64,000 bases of DNA. Origin: Parasponia andersonii. Taxonomy: Eukaryota; Streptophyta; Magnoliopsida; Rosales; Cannabaceae. Within the stretch, counting starts at the first letter, position 1; each line of letters opens with the position of its first letter. This document shows positions 12,018 to 24,761 of the stretch, piece after piece. Where the stretch lies: NCBI GenBank assembly GCA_002914805.1, contig JXTB01000038.1, positions 194,570 through 258,569 of the forward strand. Reading direction: 5' to 3'. The translations under genes were made by a program, and so were the position numbers. The notes under the pieces were generated by a model that ran no database searches, had not been told where the DNA came from, and saw only the letters and a list, made by a program, of their open reading frames with translations.

Positions 12018-12359
12018 GGAATAATATCACTTTTATACTTTGTATTTTGATACTTTGTTTAGTATGTATCTTGTATTTTAGTTATTATCAATATTGACTC
12101 TTAGATTTAATATGTTGCAAATTCGTACCCTAACACCAATTTAGAACAGATATAGTTTAAACAATTAAAAATAAATCATATAAAAACTAATCTAAGAATA
12201 AATTTATTAAATCATCTTGGTAAATTAAGTGCTCTAAATTAATGTCTGGGTACGAATTTGAAACATATTAAATCTAAGGGTCAACGTAAATAATAACTAA
12301 AATACAAGATATAATTTGAATAAATTGTCAAAATAGAAAGCATAAAAGTGATATTATCC
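12018..12359. mobile_element. fold-back MITE with arms of about 125 bp
   Basis: The left arm begins GGAATAATATCACTTTTATA and the right end, reverse-complemented, begins GGATAATATCACTTTTATG. The arms stay alike for about 125 bp (both contain TTGTATTTTAGTTATTAT and CTTAGATTTAATATGTT), so the whole unit can fold into one hairpin. Flanks TTCTTTCAA (12009-12017) and CTTTTTCAA (12360-12368) agree at 7 of 9 bases, suggesting a 9-bp target duplication of the Mutator type. There is no coding capacity. The superfamily is inferred from TSD length only. Confidence 0.7.
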
Positions 12360-12368
12360 CTTTTTCAA

Positions 12369-12952
12369 ATTTTATAACTTTTTGCTGATAGATTGCATAC
12401 GTCGACAAAAATATCATTTACCATCAGTTTAGATCCACCAGTAATTGTATTTCGAAAAATATTTGCCAATGTATTTAAGCATCAGGAAAAACTTTAGATG
12501 TGTACAAAATAAAAGCTATTGTCGACATATTTTTTGGATAACAAGTTAGCAAAACGTTGACCAAATCACTTTTTTAGGTTAGGTTTTGCTGACAATTTGT
12601 CTTTTTGAGACAATCAAAATATGTTACTAAAAGCATCTTATGTTGAGGCATTACATGCGGTCTTTCGCCAACACATCATGTCGATGCATTTTTGTATTTA
12701 GAAATCTTTTTTTTGATTAAAATGCAATGCTTTTCTTGACATTTCAATACATCATCAAAGGTGTCATCTCTTGTAATAGGCCATGTTTTAGCTTGCTGTA
12801 CCGTAGCTAAGTTGTGTTGTGTCGTATTATACCATGCCACCGTAATAATGGGCCTAATATTCAACCTTCTTAACAACTCTAGTTACTAGTTGAACAATAT
12901 ACCACATTATTTGGTGAAAAAAATGAGTATACCTAGGACATTACTCTCTTTA
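12369..12952. other. intergenic, no gene seen
   Basis: AT-rich sequence with small unconvincing reading frames, including a 66-codon frame at 12676-12876 that matches no family I know. No RNA gene, repeat border or promoter is supported. Confidence 0.5.
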
Positions 12953-15452
12953 TATGGTGTAATAATCTGACTTTTTAAGACCGACATTGACACATGTTCA
13001 TAAATTTTTTTTTTTTAAAAAAAGTCATAAACTTGGAATATAAAAATTCATGATAATTTTTTTTTTAATTATATGATCTTCTCAAGACAGTTAACCAAAT
13101 ATTCCAAGCGTCATATTATAAAATGTAGACAAACTATTGAAGAAAATATTATTATTTTTTTGTGAGGTTTAAATAATACACAACTAAAAAAATTTCCAAG
13201 TGAGGAGGGGGAGTCACAAGCGGACCTCTTAAATCTCAAGCTCTCCTTAAACGGGTTTAAGTCTTTTTGACAAATCCCATTTAGTCTTATATTTATTCAA
13301 ATCAAAATATCAGATGCTAAAAAAATATTTATTTAAGAATATTTTATTATTGAAAATATGCTTTAAAATAGTATGTGATATTCTATAAAGAGATATTTAA
13401 ATAAAATTGGTCATATTATATATAGTGAAATTATTACTTAATCTTAGAGGCATAATTAATCTTAAAATTAACATTTCATATTTAAATATATCGTCTCGAT
13501 GTTAAATTAAGGAAACATAAGACTTAAGCTTACATATTTAAGTAAACTATCATCTATAAAGTGAAGAAAATATATACGAAATTTATTGTGGAAGTGTCCC
13601 AAAGTCATTTTCTCGCATCCATCCCTACCTCGATTCTGGTCAACCCATCATTCAAAATAAAGGTTGCTTACCTTTGATACCTACAATATAGATATTTACA
13701 AGACGTGAGATTTCGCTCAGTAAGTACAATTCAACTCATAAAATATTTCATATGAATAGCATTTTATGAAAGTTCATTTTTTGTGTCTTTATGTTAAAGC
13801 TATAATTTTATGAAGTAATCTTTTATCACATATGTTATCTTAAAATTTTTTATTTTTTTTATGTGTCCTTGTGTACGTACCGAGTGTGTACTTACCAACT
13901 AGGAATCAGAGGAACGACCATACTGAAACACCAACGGTTATAAACTTAATATTTTTTTCTCGAAAACCACACCTAGTAGAGGTTGGTCTTATCTTCCCTT
14001 AGGAATCTTACGACACTTTTATATTCATATCTTTTACTTAGTCTCATCTTTAACATAAATGGTTATATCATATTTCAAACCACATCTTATATTTCATATT
14101 CTTGATGCTCCTTTTAATTGAAGTATATTTATCAAGTTATGAACAATATTGTAAAGTAAATTTACATCATCTTATTATCATAGGAGGCATGTGTAATCAT
14201 AGGCACATATACAAGCAAAACAAAACATCTCTTATACATGCAAATATCACATTTAATCATTTCAAATATTCTTTTTCAAAACGGAGCATACTTCTAAAAC
14301 TATCGATGCCATAGGAGAGATTATACTTACCTTAAGTCCTTAGAAATGATGTTTGTACTTGCAGTGAAATACTACACACTTAACATTGTTCAAACCACGT
14401 GCCTCTTCTTTATCCTTCTTATTTATTATTCATGCATCAATATTCATTTTATATGTCAACATAGGCTATCATTGGTCATGTGAATCATATTTTACGTATT
14501 TGAAAATATCTACAACATAAATCTTAAAATAATATTTCACATTAAAATTGTAGAATTTTTATGCGTAATGTATACTTAAAGAATTCCACATTACAGTATA
14601 TGATTCTATTCATTCCAAAACTTTACATGAATCTATTTGAAATAAAATTAAATCTAAGGATTAATGTTTAGAATTTAGAAACAATACTTATCACAATTGT
14701 TTCTTTCAATTTAGAATTTATATCAAAATTGTTAAAGCTGCGACTAAATGAAAATCATTAAATTTTTTGAAATGTTTTATAAATCAAATAAACTCAAAAT
14801 CTTAAAAGTACATCATTAATATATTATAACTTATGTAAATATTTAGAAATTCTAAAATAGATTATTTTATAGCACTTTAATCACTTGTAATTATAATTTA
14901 GAATTTATTTCATTATTTTGAAATAGTAAAATATTATGTATTCCAAAAATTATAATTAATTTTATAGACATCCAAAAATTATGAAGCTTGTCAAACATAT
15001 ATATGAACTTGTATTTAAAATTTTAAGAAAAAATAAAAACATTTTCTCTTTGAAATCATAGAACTAATTATATAAAATCTGTTTTATAGCTTTTCTTAGC
15101 TAAAGATTAACTTATGTTTAATAATTTTTATAAAATTATATGAGTAGGGTATAAAAGTGAAACTTTCCAGAATTTAACTACACATATAGAAATACTTCTC
15201 ATAAAAACTTCAGATCTTAATAAGGTTTTTAACTTTATTTATCAGAAATTGAATTAGAACCTAAGTACAATAAAATATACAAATCTTGAAAGAATAAAAG
15301 TTCTAAGAATTACCTTCTTTTTTTTTTTTTCTCCTGAAACTTGAAAAACTCTAAGAGGAAACTCTTGAAATCAAAATAGATAAATAGAAACTTTGAGAGA
15401 GGGATGGAAGAAAACAATTGAAGGAACTTAATTGTGTTTACAAAAGAATGTC

Positions 15453-15462
15453 CTATTTATAG
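15453..15462 (-). promoter_or_regulatory. TATA-like box of the solo LTR
   Basis: On the minus strand it reads CTATAAATAG, a textbook plant TATA box. It lies about 1.0 kb from the U3 end at 16466, comparable to the box at 2416-2425 in Element 1. Whether it is used is unknown. Confidence 0.45.
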
Positions 15463-15831
15463 GCTAATTATGTACATGAAATATAATTAAAATTTAATTC
15501 AAAACAATATTAATAATAATCACCATTTACCTAACTTTTTTTAAATTTTTTGTCTTTTCATCATGCAATTAAATTAATTTTATTAACTTAACTATGCATC
15601 ATCCACTTAAAAAAATAATGCATTATCTTATTATATTGACATTTAATATCCATAAAATCTACATAATAGATATATCATTCAAATAATTAATATATGATTC
15701 CATAACTTACCTAATTTTTGTTTTGTTTTCTAATGTAATTAATAAATTTCTTTTATTTTAATGGTAATAATATATAAATAAAATATGTTAATTATCTTTT
15801 ACATCATTTTCCATTCTTATAAGTGAATTAA

Positions 15832-15833
<2 letters not shown>

Positions 15834-15862
<29 letters not shown>
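15834..15862. repeat. (AT)n microsatellite inside the solo LTR
   Basis: Uninterrupted alternating A and T for about 29 bases. Confidence 0.9.
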
Positions 15863-15866
<4 letters not shown>

Positions 15867-16499
15867 AAAATATGTTAATGGCTACACCATTAATTCTTCT
15901 TTTTACTATATATATATAAATATATCTTTTATTTGTGACTATTTAATTTATTATTTTGGCTTGAAATACTTATTTCAACTTGAGCTCTTCCATTACTTAT
16001 TGGACTAAGATACATGATATTGGGCTAAAAGATTAAAACCAAATGATAATTACAAATAAGTTTACTAACAATTTCAAATTTTGACTTTCCTATTACCTAT
16101 TGGGCCAAGATAAATGATTATTGAGCTTAAACAATTTAGGACCCAATAGTAAACATAATTAACTAAACTTACTTTTTATTTACAACAATAGTCATATATG
16201 TTGTAAAATAATTTGAACTTGAAATTAGGCACATAGTTCAACTTGGTTTTCTTGTATGTATCTCACTGCAACATATTCACAAAATTTATTAGTGTATAAC
16301 TACTCAATATCTATGATCAAAGAAATCAAATATTCACAATAAAATTTTGGACAAAAAAATGAATCATGATAAATTCATTCTTCAAGAGAATACTCTAATA
16401 TTAAAAGATCATGACAAATAAATATTAAACTAATTTTTCAAGTCTAGGAATTTCTCGGGATTTACATATAGTAATATTTTTCTTTTGATCAGCTATATA

Positions 16500-16742
16500 T
16501 AGGTTCTCAATCCAATAAATATTTTTTTTACCTATCTAGAAGTATTATTTTTAGCTATTGGATCATTATCTAATAACTATCATAATTCAAATAGTTGAAA
16601 AACAATTAATAAAAATAAATACATATTATTTAATACTTTTCTCTCACTATCTTTTACAATAAAAGATGTGCGTGGTGAATTTTAATTGGACAAAACAATA
16701 TTTATAGATAAGTAGTAAAAATACTTACTAGATTAGTGCATA
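16500..16742. repeat. MITE-like dispersed repeat, copy A
   Basis: Shares an ordered series of blocks with 21712-21992: CCAATAAATATTTTTTTTAC / CTAATAAGTATTTTTTTTCT, ACCTATCTA, TTAGCTATTRGATCAT, ATAAATAC, ATTTAATACTTTTC, GATGAATTTNAATTG and CTTACT near the end. Both copies start with GGTTC/AGTTC after TATATA and have loosely inverted ends (AATAAATATTTTTT versus AGTAAGTATTTTT on the other strand). There is no coding sequence. The MITE class is inferred. Confidence 0.55.
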
Positions 16743-17008
16743 TATAAACATATATTTATATATGTATATATAGGCTTAATTCCAATAGGTATTTTGATAT
16801 TTATATATCAGAAGTAACAAAATTCTTAAATATTGGATATAGATTCAACAGTTTTGATTTAATATTAAGCCAAAACAATTATGTGCATTTATTAGGTGTT
16901 TTACCTATCGCTGGTTATATTCTATACAATTTTAAATGATTCCTTAATCTGATTTCCTCAATCTATTATCGTTAATGTCTATTGTACTTTTTTAATCACT
17001 ATTAATAT

Positions 17009-17505
17009 GGGATAATATCAAAAAAAAAATATGACTTTTAACCTTTTATCAAAAGAAAATAAAAACACTCCATGTCTTTTCACTAATATTAATTTAAATA
17101 TTTTATTTAAGTTTTCTATCAAATCTTGTCGGATTTGCATATATATATATATATTTATATTATCACAAACATAACTTTATTCTATAAATTTGTATGTTTG
17201 ATATCTACAAAAATAGTCGTAAAGCTACCATCTAAACCAAAAAAAACTTCTGTAATCTATCATAATCTCGTAGTAATAACTTTAAAATAAACAAAAATTC
17301 TCTTTTTCAATTATGTTATTTGATTTCAAATGTTACAAACATTCGTTTTTAATAATTTTATAATCCAATTTTAATTATATATGTGAATTCGATAAGATTT
17401 AATAAAATAAACACAAATAGCAGATTTTAATCGATATTTGAAAAAAAGCGAGAGTTTTTTTGGCTAAAAGGCTATAAGTGATGGGTTTTCTATAATATTA
17501 TCCCG
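17009..17505. mobile_element. MITE with 9-bp target-site duplication
   Basis: Perfect flanking repeats TATTAATAT at 17000-17008 and 17506-17514. Inside, the left end GGGATAATATCA and the right end (reverse complement CGGGATAATATTA) form inverted termini that stay related for about 50 bp (CTTTTAACCTTTTAT versus CTTATAGCCTTTTAG). Length is 497 bp and there is no coding capacity. A 9-bp duplication is the signature of Mutator-like transposons. The ends also resemble those of the MITE at 12018-12359. Confidence 0.75.
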
Positions 17506-17514
17506 TATTAATAT

Positions 17515-19300
17515 TAACGTTTATTGCACTTTTATAGTGGAACATTTATTTTAAACAATTTTTTCATGAACAGTTTTTACAATTAATAAAATAAAAGAAA
17601 AAAGTACCAAAATTTGTTTTAACACAGATATGTTTCATTATTAAAAATCTATATAGAGAAATTGCTAATTTAATGGGATGGTTTTTTTAACATAATAATT
17701 TTACTATTTAAGCTAATATTTTAAATAAAAAGATTATCTAATTTTCTGTCATATATTAATTGAATGGAAGTAATCATAGAAAACAAAACTTTCTGATTTC
17801 ATTAATTTGGATAATAAATGGAAAAAATAAAAAATAAATAAAAGAACCATTGAAAAAAAAAAGGTCAGTTAAAAGCAAATTAATATTCTGTCAAAAAAAA
17901 AAAAGATGATTCGATCACTAAAAAAAAAGGGGGGGAAGAATGGGAAACAAGGAATATAATAATGTTTATACCTATTACTAATATGTTTACAAATTACGTT
18001 ATCATTAATTAATGGGAATATTTGTACCTATTTGATGTATTTTAACAAAGAGTTTCTCCCAATATAGTATATTAGTACTCTTAGGCTCAAATAATTACTA
18101 TATCTAGGAAGTAGCTAGATTGACACATACCAAGAGAGTTAATTCAATGTCATCCAAATTATATTTGGCCCCGACAAAATCAAATTTTATCTCTCAACTG
18201 ATAAAAGTACCTTCTTGGTGATCATAGACTTCCCCTTATATATATGAATTGGTCTTAACGTGCCTATAATATACGATTGAGTACACGGACCACATGTTTC
18301 AAGTTTGGCTCTTTCAATGTGAGAAAGACTACTCAACTTTCCTTAAAGCTAGCCTTACCCAAATATATTGGATATGAGAGGATATTTGGTTTCATTTTTT
18401 CGTTGTTTATCGACAAATTGGCAAACTATAGCTCGCTTTCTCACTTGGAAAAGAAAGGCATATTTAGTTGATTAAGAGGAGGGAAAAAAAAACGTCAAAC
18501 TCATTTCATTAACAAGCAAAAGAGTAGTGCATTATTTTCATAATTGAAAAGAGAAGAAATTTTCCCTTTCAAATATCAAAAAACTTAAAAGAACTAACTT
18601 TTTGATTTTGATTTGATTCTCCAGATTAACAAATTCCATTTCTCCTTCGACAGTATACATAATTAGCATGACAACGACAAAATCAGTCGATCGAATTTGT
18701 GAACCGAAAATCCTAAAGAAAAAAAAAAAGTTTAATTTTCGTGTCGCATGTGGCCAAAGTAGTCAATGATTTTGTCTAATCTTGGATGTGTCAGTACAAT
18801 GATCTATAGGTATTTAACTTTGTGATAAGATCATCAGTCTCTAATACTAATATTCTTCTATATCTATAAATACATTTTATTAATTGATCTCCTTATAGTA
18901 AAGGGAATAAGTGCAATTTCTAACCACTAGCAAAGTGTGGACCATTAAAAAATGCCTTATCACATGAGATGACTGAAAAAAAAAGGGCACTCTTAACATT
19001 AGAGGGCCTTAGGTTGTACCAAATTGTTGGAAGAAGAATCAAAGCATCTTCCCCCGCTTAATGGCAATGTGAAAATTAATATGTATCTTTTGGTCCCCGG
19101 TGTCCTCGATCAATTGAGTTAATGCCCTTGCTGGCCAATACCTTTGTGGTGGAGAACATATTCTGCATCCTTTTAAATAGCTAGGAGAGATGCATAGATT
19201 ACAGATGATAACGCAAATAGCAGATGATTTTAGTAAATTATTTACAGATGATTTTAGTAATTATTTTCTAAATAATTTATTTTAGTCAGGAAAGTTTTAT
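17515..19300. other. intergenic, no gene seen
   Basis: AT-rich with A-runs (17887-17936, 18480-18492). A 64-codon frame at 18277-18471 shows no family features and lies in sequence with no splice or promoter support. There is a short local repeat of CAGATGATTTTAGTAA near 19221 and 19245. Confidence 0.5.
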
Positions 19301-21149
19301 AGAGTAAAAGAGGAGATTAAAGCATGAGTGAATACAGTATTTTTGGCATTAAAACGAAATCCGGAGTGAGAAAATTTTTAAATAGAAAATGCAGTAGTTT
19401 TCTAAAACTTTCTGAAAAATGATATTTTTGTAATTATTTTTGCAAGGTAATTAATTAAGCCATATAAAGGAGCTCGAAATGAGAACAAAAATGATTATTT
19501 TGTATTGAAAAGAAATCCAAAAGCACGTTAATTTTTTAATTGAAAAGTGGACATTTTCTAATTATTTTGAAAAAGTGATATTTTTGTAACTTTTAGATTT
19601 TTAAGCCCATTTAAGGCTCAAGACCTCAAAACGGAATTATGACTTTGAATTTAGACTCGGTGAGATAGAGAGACGAATTTTGATATAAAATATTATTATG
19701 AGACGGGTCCTATCTCGAGACCTACTTTTAACAAATAATATATCTAATCTAGTATTTTTGAGTGCTCTGATTGTAATGGTGATATCTGATTCTCAATTTA
19801 AATCTCCGTTGGAAAAGTCGCTTTTTAACGTGAGCTTACTGGTATTCCGAAATAATCATTTGGACACTCAAGTGACCAACGAGAGATTCTTCAAATGTCA
19901 TAATCTTGGTAAAGCTATCATATTGAGATAGAGGTTCAATTACCTAGTTTAATACTTGTTTTGGATTTATAATTGCATTATAATTGATTTATGAATAATC
20001 ACGGTTCACGCGATGGTTTAATAAAGTTATGAAAACATACTAGATTATACTAGGATTGGATTGTGGATTTCAAATGCATATTTTCTCTAAATCATGATTA
20101 TAGGGTAATACAACGGAGAGCTACCAATGTTACGGTAAATCTCGGAATAATACCAAGCTGAATTTTTTTTAAGGCATGATTTAAATATTGGATGCATATT
20201 TGTTGTGAATGGTTATATATTGTACATACCATATGATCACATACTTGAGTTTCATTATTATATCATGGAAACTTATGAGTTGCTATAATGCTACATGAAA
20301 GACCTAGGTCTATGCACAGGTTTTTGGCTGATACACCTACAGGTAGTATTAAGATGCTGGGTACCTTTGCTATAGAGGTATTACAGGGTCATGATGGGAG
20401 GATGTGAACTCATTCATTTACATTGATCGATGTATGATATGTACAATCATGTGTTTCTAGTTTCGGTTTTGAACATGTACTAATTTTGGATACCAATTGT
20501 TTTATATATTTGGTTTATAAATAGATTTTAGAAAAAAAAAAAAAAAGACATTAACCATACAAGTTTGATAAAAATTGCATTCATTCAAAAAGATGATTGA
20601 ATTTCTACTTAGTATGTGAATGCTTACCCCCTTTACTTCTCCCACTTTCAAGTATTAGTCCATCTGAAGTAGTCGTCTTGATGGAGCTTGTGTATACAAT
20701 TTTATTCTTAATCTTTGGTGTGTGTCTGCACTCTGATAATTTTCTTTCCTTATTTAATTATTTAGCCAAGATAAAAAAAATCTAATAAGTGGATGTATGA
20801 GGATAATTTTGTTATAAATTTGAGAATTTAAAACTACAAGTGATTTAATGTAAATTATTTTGGACATTAAACTAAAGTTTTCAGTTGAACTTAATTTACC
20901 AAAATTTGAGATTTTTCAATAAATATTCAAATAAGATAGTTGACAATTTTTTTTGAACTTTAACAGGTATTCTTCTTAAGAAATTAAAAACTAATAAAAA
21001 ATTTTAATGATTATAGAATTTATACTGATTTGAGAACCGAAACAAAATTATCTAATACTTAATTTTTCCTAAATTTTGTAAAATTAATATTTTATTTTAT
21101 TTTTACATAAAATTACTAAAAATATGGCTTTAAATTTCTGATCGTAACA
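19300..21149 (+). mobile_element. diverged solo LTR of the Element 2 family (left border approximate)
   Basis: Read on the plus strand it follows the reverse complement of the LTR at 25872-27783: GGTTCAATTACC then TTAATACTTGTTTTGGATT (19932-19970), GGAATAATACCAA (20144), GATCACATACTTGAG (20235), GAGTTGCT, GACCTAGGTC, TGATACACCT, GATGCTGGGTACCTTTG, GAGGTATTACAGG (20355-20390), and CTACTTAGTATGTGAATGCT (20604). It ends ATCGTAACA at 21149, like the LTR end at 125. The left border is not resolved. A TATA-like CATATAAAGG lies at about 19463. No gag-pol is attached. Confidence 0.68.
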
Positions 21150-21711
21150 GTAGTCTATGCAAAAATTTATATCTTTCCGTAGCTAAAGAAAAACTAATAT
21201 CTTAAAGAAGACCGCACTTCATTAAATTCAAATGCAAGTATTTCTTCTCCGATCTAGAGTACATTTATGATAGATACTTCAAGTAAATAAATTTCTAGAT
21301 TTTTTTTTTTTTTTCCATAAAGAGAGTGAGTATTCACGTGCTAAGTAGTTTGGAAGTCAGTTCTCAACAGACCAAGTTTATAACCAATACATCTCAAGAA
21401 ACCAGTTTGTACCAAGGGAAATGGAAGATCATTTGGATACACCTAGCTAACATAAACCAGGTAGAAGTAGCGTTTGTTCTTTTTTTAATTCCCTCATACC
21501 CCGCTTGAAAACACATTTAACAATTTATATTGTTTTAAAAATTGAAAACAAAAATGTTGTTTATGATTTTAATTTTTAAAAACAAGAAAGCTTGCTTGAT
21601 AATAATATACTAAATCATTTCTAATTTTAAGAAAACAAAAACAAGCTTGATAACGATCAAATAATAATTAAAAACAGAACATGACACATATGTAAATATA
21701 TACAAATATAT
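21150..21711. other. intergenic, no gene seen
   Basis: AT-rich sequence with a T-run at 21300-21314. A 60-codon frame at 21326-21508 shows no recognisable features. Confidence 0.45.
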
Positions 21712-21992
21712 ATAGTTCCTAATCTAATAAGTATTTTTTTTCTTTTACCTATCTACACGTATTTCTTTTTTTAGCTATTAGATCATAACCTAACGGCTAC
21801 TATAATTTAGACAGTTAGGAAAAAAAATAAATACTCATAATTTAATACTTTTCCCTTTCTAACTTTTACCATAAAAATACATATGTGATGAATTTAAATT
21901 GAGCAAAATAATACCTATACATAGGTAAAAAAAAAATACTTATGGATAGGTAAAAAAAAAAAAGGAAAAAAACTTACTGAATAGGTGCCCTA
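21712..21992. repeat. MITE-like dispersed repeat, copy B
   Basis: Second copy of the repeat at 16500-16742, in the same orientation. It shares AGTTCCTAATCTAATAAGTA, ACCTATCTA, TTAGCTATTAGATCAT, ATTTAATACTTTTCC and TTTAAATTGAGCAAAATAAT. Near its right side the motif ACTTATNNATAGGTAAAAAAA is present twice, an extra internal duplication that copy A lacks. Confidence 0.55.
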
Positions 21993-22011
21993 TATTATAT
22001 ATGTCTAAGTT

Positions 22012-22262
22012 AAGAAAGAGAGAGAGAGAGAGAGAGGAGAACAGAGATAGTAATTAAAAGAGATCATAGATTAAAAGGAGAGAGAAAATAAATAATGTTA
22101 GGAGAGACTCGGAAACAGACAGGGATGAGACAAAAAGTGAAAAACAGAGGGATGTGAGAGAAAGATAATTGAAAAAGATGAGAGAAAAAGTGAAGAGAGA
22201 GCATATCAGATAGACTCAAAAGACAAAGCATAGATGAAAAAAGAGAGAAATAGAAGAGGAAG
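22012..22262. repeat. GA-rich low-complexity tract
   Basis: Begins with a (GA)n run at about 22017-22036 and continues as purine-biased sequence of GAGA, GGGA and AAAAG blocks for about 250 bp. It could adopt unusual DNA structure or act as a GAGA-type element. No gene is seen. Confidence 0.7.
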
Positions 22263-23238
22263 ATGATTTTATTTTAAATTTTTTTAAGAGAATTTTGGAA
22301 TGAAAATATTTTTAAATTTTGTTTACAATTTTTTAAACAAAGAAAACTAAGATTACCAAAGCATATTCTTAGAAAAAAAAAAAGTTACAAATTTTTGTTT
22401 ATTTAAACAGAAAATTAGCAAAAGTGTATCCGATATATCAAACTCTGAAAATATTTTAAAATAGTGGCTACTTAAACGAAAAAGGGGGAAAAAAAACTAA
22501 CGTTTAGGATTGAAAACTTTTGTATATGGTTTCATAGTTACACAATGTATCAACCTCAAAATAAATTTATATTATGTATCTCAAGTTGCCAACCACTTTT
22601 AATTATAATATATATATGTGTGTAGATATATATAATCCCCATATTAATTTATATATGACGTATATATTCTCGTAAGTCTTGTACTCATATTTTTAGTAAA
22701 ATGTCGAACGACTAAAAGAGTAGATTACTTTGAAACCTTTTGGTTTTGTCATATACGAACGCACATATATACAGTCATCTTTCACTATATTTTGGTCGGT
22801 TATTAATTTGTGGGGTCTGGGAGAAGAGCTTTAACACAATGTACCCAAGTAAACTCGTCAACTTAGTTTAGCTGGCCGTTTCCATCATAACGATGCAGAG
22901 TATATAAAAAGCCCGATATATAAGTAGAAAAATATTATCCAAAAACAAAAACAATAACAAAATCCTCCAAACTAGATAGTGATGAAACGCAATAATTATG
23001 TGAACATTCTCGATTGTAAGTTATTCAAACCCGTCAAGATACTAATCAATATGATATAATTATAAGTAGGACCAAAAACACAATGTTAAGTAAAACTTGA
23101 ATAAAAAAATACGAAGTCAAGACTCCAGAACCCACCTGACCTCCCCACCCCAGAAGAGAATGGAGGGTACGTAGTCGTTTCACCAATGATAATGGCACTA
23201 ATTTAATATTTAGAATATTCGAACTTTGTTTGCTTTTT

Positions 23239-23269
<31 letters not shown>

Positions 23270-24761
23270 ATATCTTGCTCCAAAGTTTTGGTATATTTGT
23301 AGGTTTGTGTTTGGGAGAGGGAGGCTGGTATTGACCCTACAATTCAGTTGGTAAAGCATGAATCTAACTGAATTTTATCAAGAGGGTTTCGATAAGGAGT
23401 GATATCTAACTCCACCAATTCAAAAAACATCTTGAATACCTTCTGTGACCTTCCCTTGCAATTTGAAATGACCGTTTTATTAGTGAAGCAAAAGCTTATA
23501 CTAAATTCACATATATAATGTGCAGCGTAGTGCACGTATATTAATAGCTATATATATAGAGAGAGAGATTATATTCTAAGTTGTACTTCTCCTTTATTTA
23601 TATACGTCAAGACTTACGGACGTGCGCACCTTTATTTTATGTAAGTGTATGGTACAATTAATTAGTATTAGTGGTTTTCAAGAATAGTCCAAAATCTAAT
23701 TATACAATATTTTACAAGTCTAAAGTATATTCTATATATATACTAAATAAGTTTCCATGAACATATTCAATAGTAAATTACAACAAAAATATTGAAATTT
23801 AGGTATTTTATAATTTAAATTCTAAAATTTAGACTCTGCAAAATAATATCATAAGATTAAGAATTCATGAAAATTAATATCTAAGGTAGACTTTTTAAAT
23901 AATTTTAACAAGTAAAGACAATAATACTATCAAAATTAAGGAGAATAATAAGTATTAATTCAGTTTTAATAAAGGGTGTAATTGTGTTTTTGTTACCAAA
24001 AATAGTCAAAAAATGGTATCGATTTGTACAAATTTTTAATCCAAGATATTATTTTATAAAATCTTAATTTTAGGGTTTAAATTATAGAAAACTCAAACTT
24101 TTGAGTATTTATTTTTACAATTAATCCTAAATTCAACATTGATGATGACTAGATTAACGTACATATATAGAGATGGTTTATTATACATGGTTTCTAGACT
24201 AATTAGCTAATTATTGCTTCTTCTTTTTTTTCTTGTACTCCTTAGACCCTTCTAACTATTGTTATTCTAAGAGTAAGTAGGATAATATTTTTCTTTTTGT
24301 ATATATGTAGTACAGAAGTATAATGAGCCTTAATATCCGATTCTTTATAAGAAATTAATAAGTTTTTTAGGTTTTCCGTGTAAAATATCAATGAGTTATA
24401 AGGGAAGCATCAAATTTTCTGAGTTCTATATACTATCAATTAAGATAACATCTCTTAACTGTATAAACTCTAGGGTACTATCTAGTCCAAATCTTTTGGA
24501 AAGAAAATTATATATAGGATCATCCAGCATTTTTTATAAAAAAAAAGTTTGATATTTTGTCTTTCCTTCTTTATCAGGTGTTAGAATTTAGATTAGAAAT
24601 CAAATCTGTCTCCTAGTCAAATCAAAAATATATATTATTAGCAGAAAAAGGAAGATATATATCACTTTAAGAGGTCAACATGCAAGATCATTTTCCAGTG
24701 ATCTACAATCATACCATATTGATATTCATATGACTTACAAAATCTCCACTTTGGATTTTGA
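22263..24761. other. intergenic, no gene seen
   Basis: AT-rich, with a (TTTA)n microsatellite at about 23240-23272 and GA microsatellite near 23560. The frame at 23344-23535 (-) has no family features. No transposon ends were identified with confidence. Confidence 0.5.

Larger units (their letters stand above)
12958..16466 (-). mobile_element. solo LTR related to Element 1, with target-site duplication
   Basis: It starts TGTAATAATCTGACTTTTT (Element 1: TGTAACGACCCGATTTTT) and ends TCTCGGGATTTACA (Element 1: CCTAAGAGATTACA). The flanks are TATGG (12953-12957) and TATAG (16467-16471), a 5-bp duplication with one change. Internal blocks match 9399-10230, for example TTTAAATAATRCRCAAC and GGTCACA-type stretches and CTTTTTGAYAAA. 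There is no gag-pol between the ends, so it formed by LTR-LTR recombination. At 3509 bp it also indicates the full LTR length of this group. Confidence 0.85.

Noticed and set aside
18277..18471. 64-codon frame in the left intergenic region
   Set aside because: No homologous family recognised, no promoter or splice context, and a length expected by chance.
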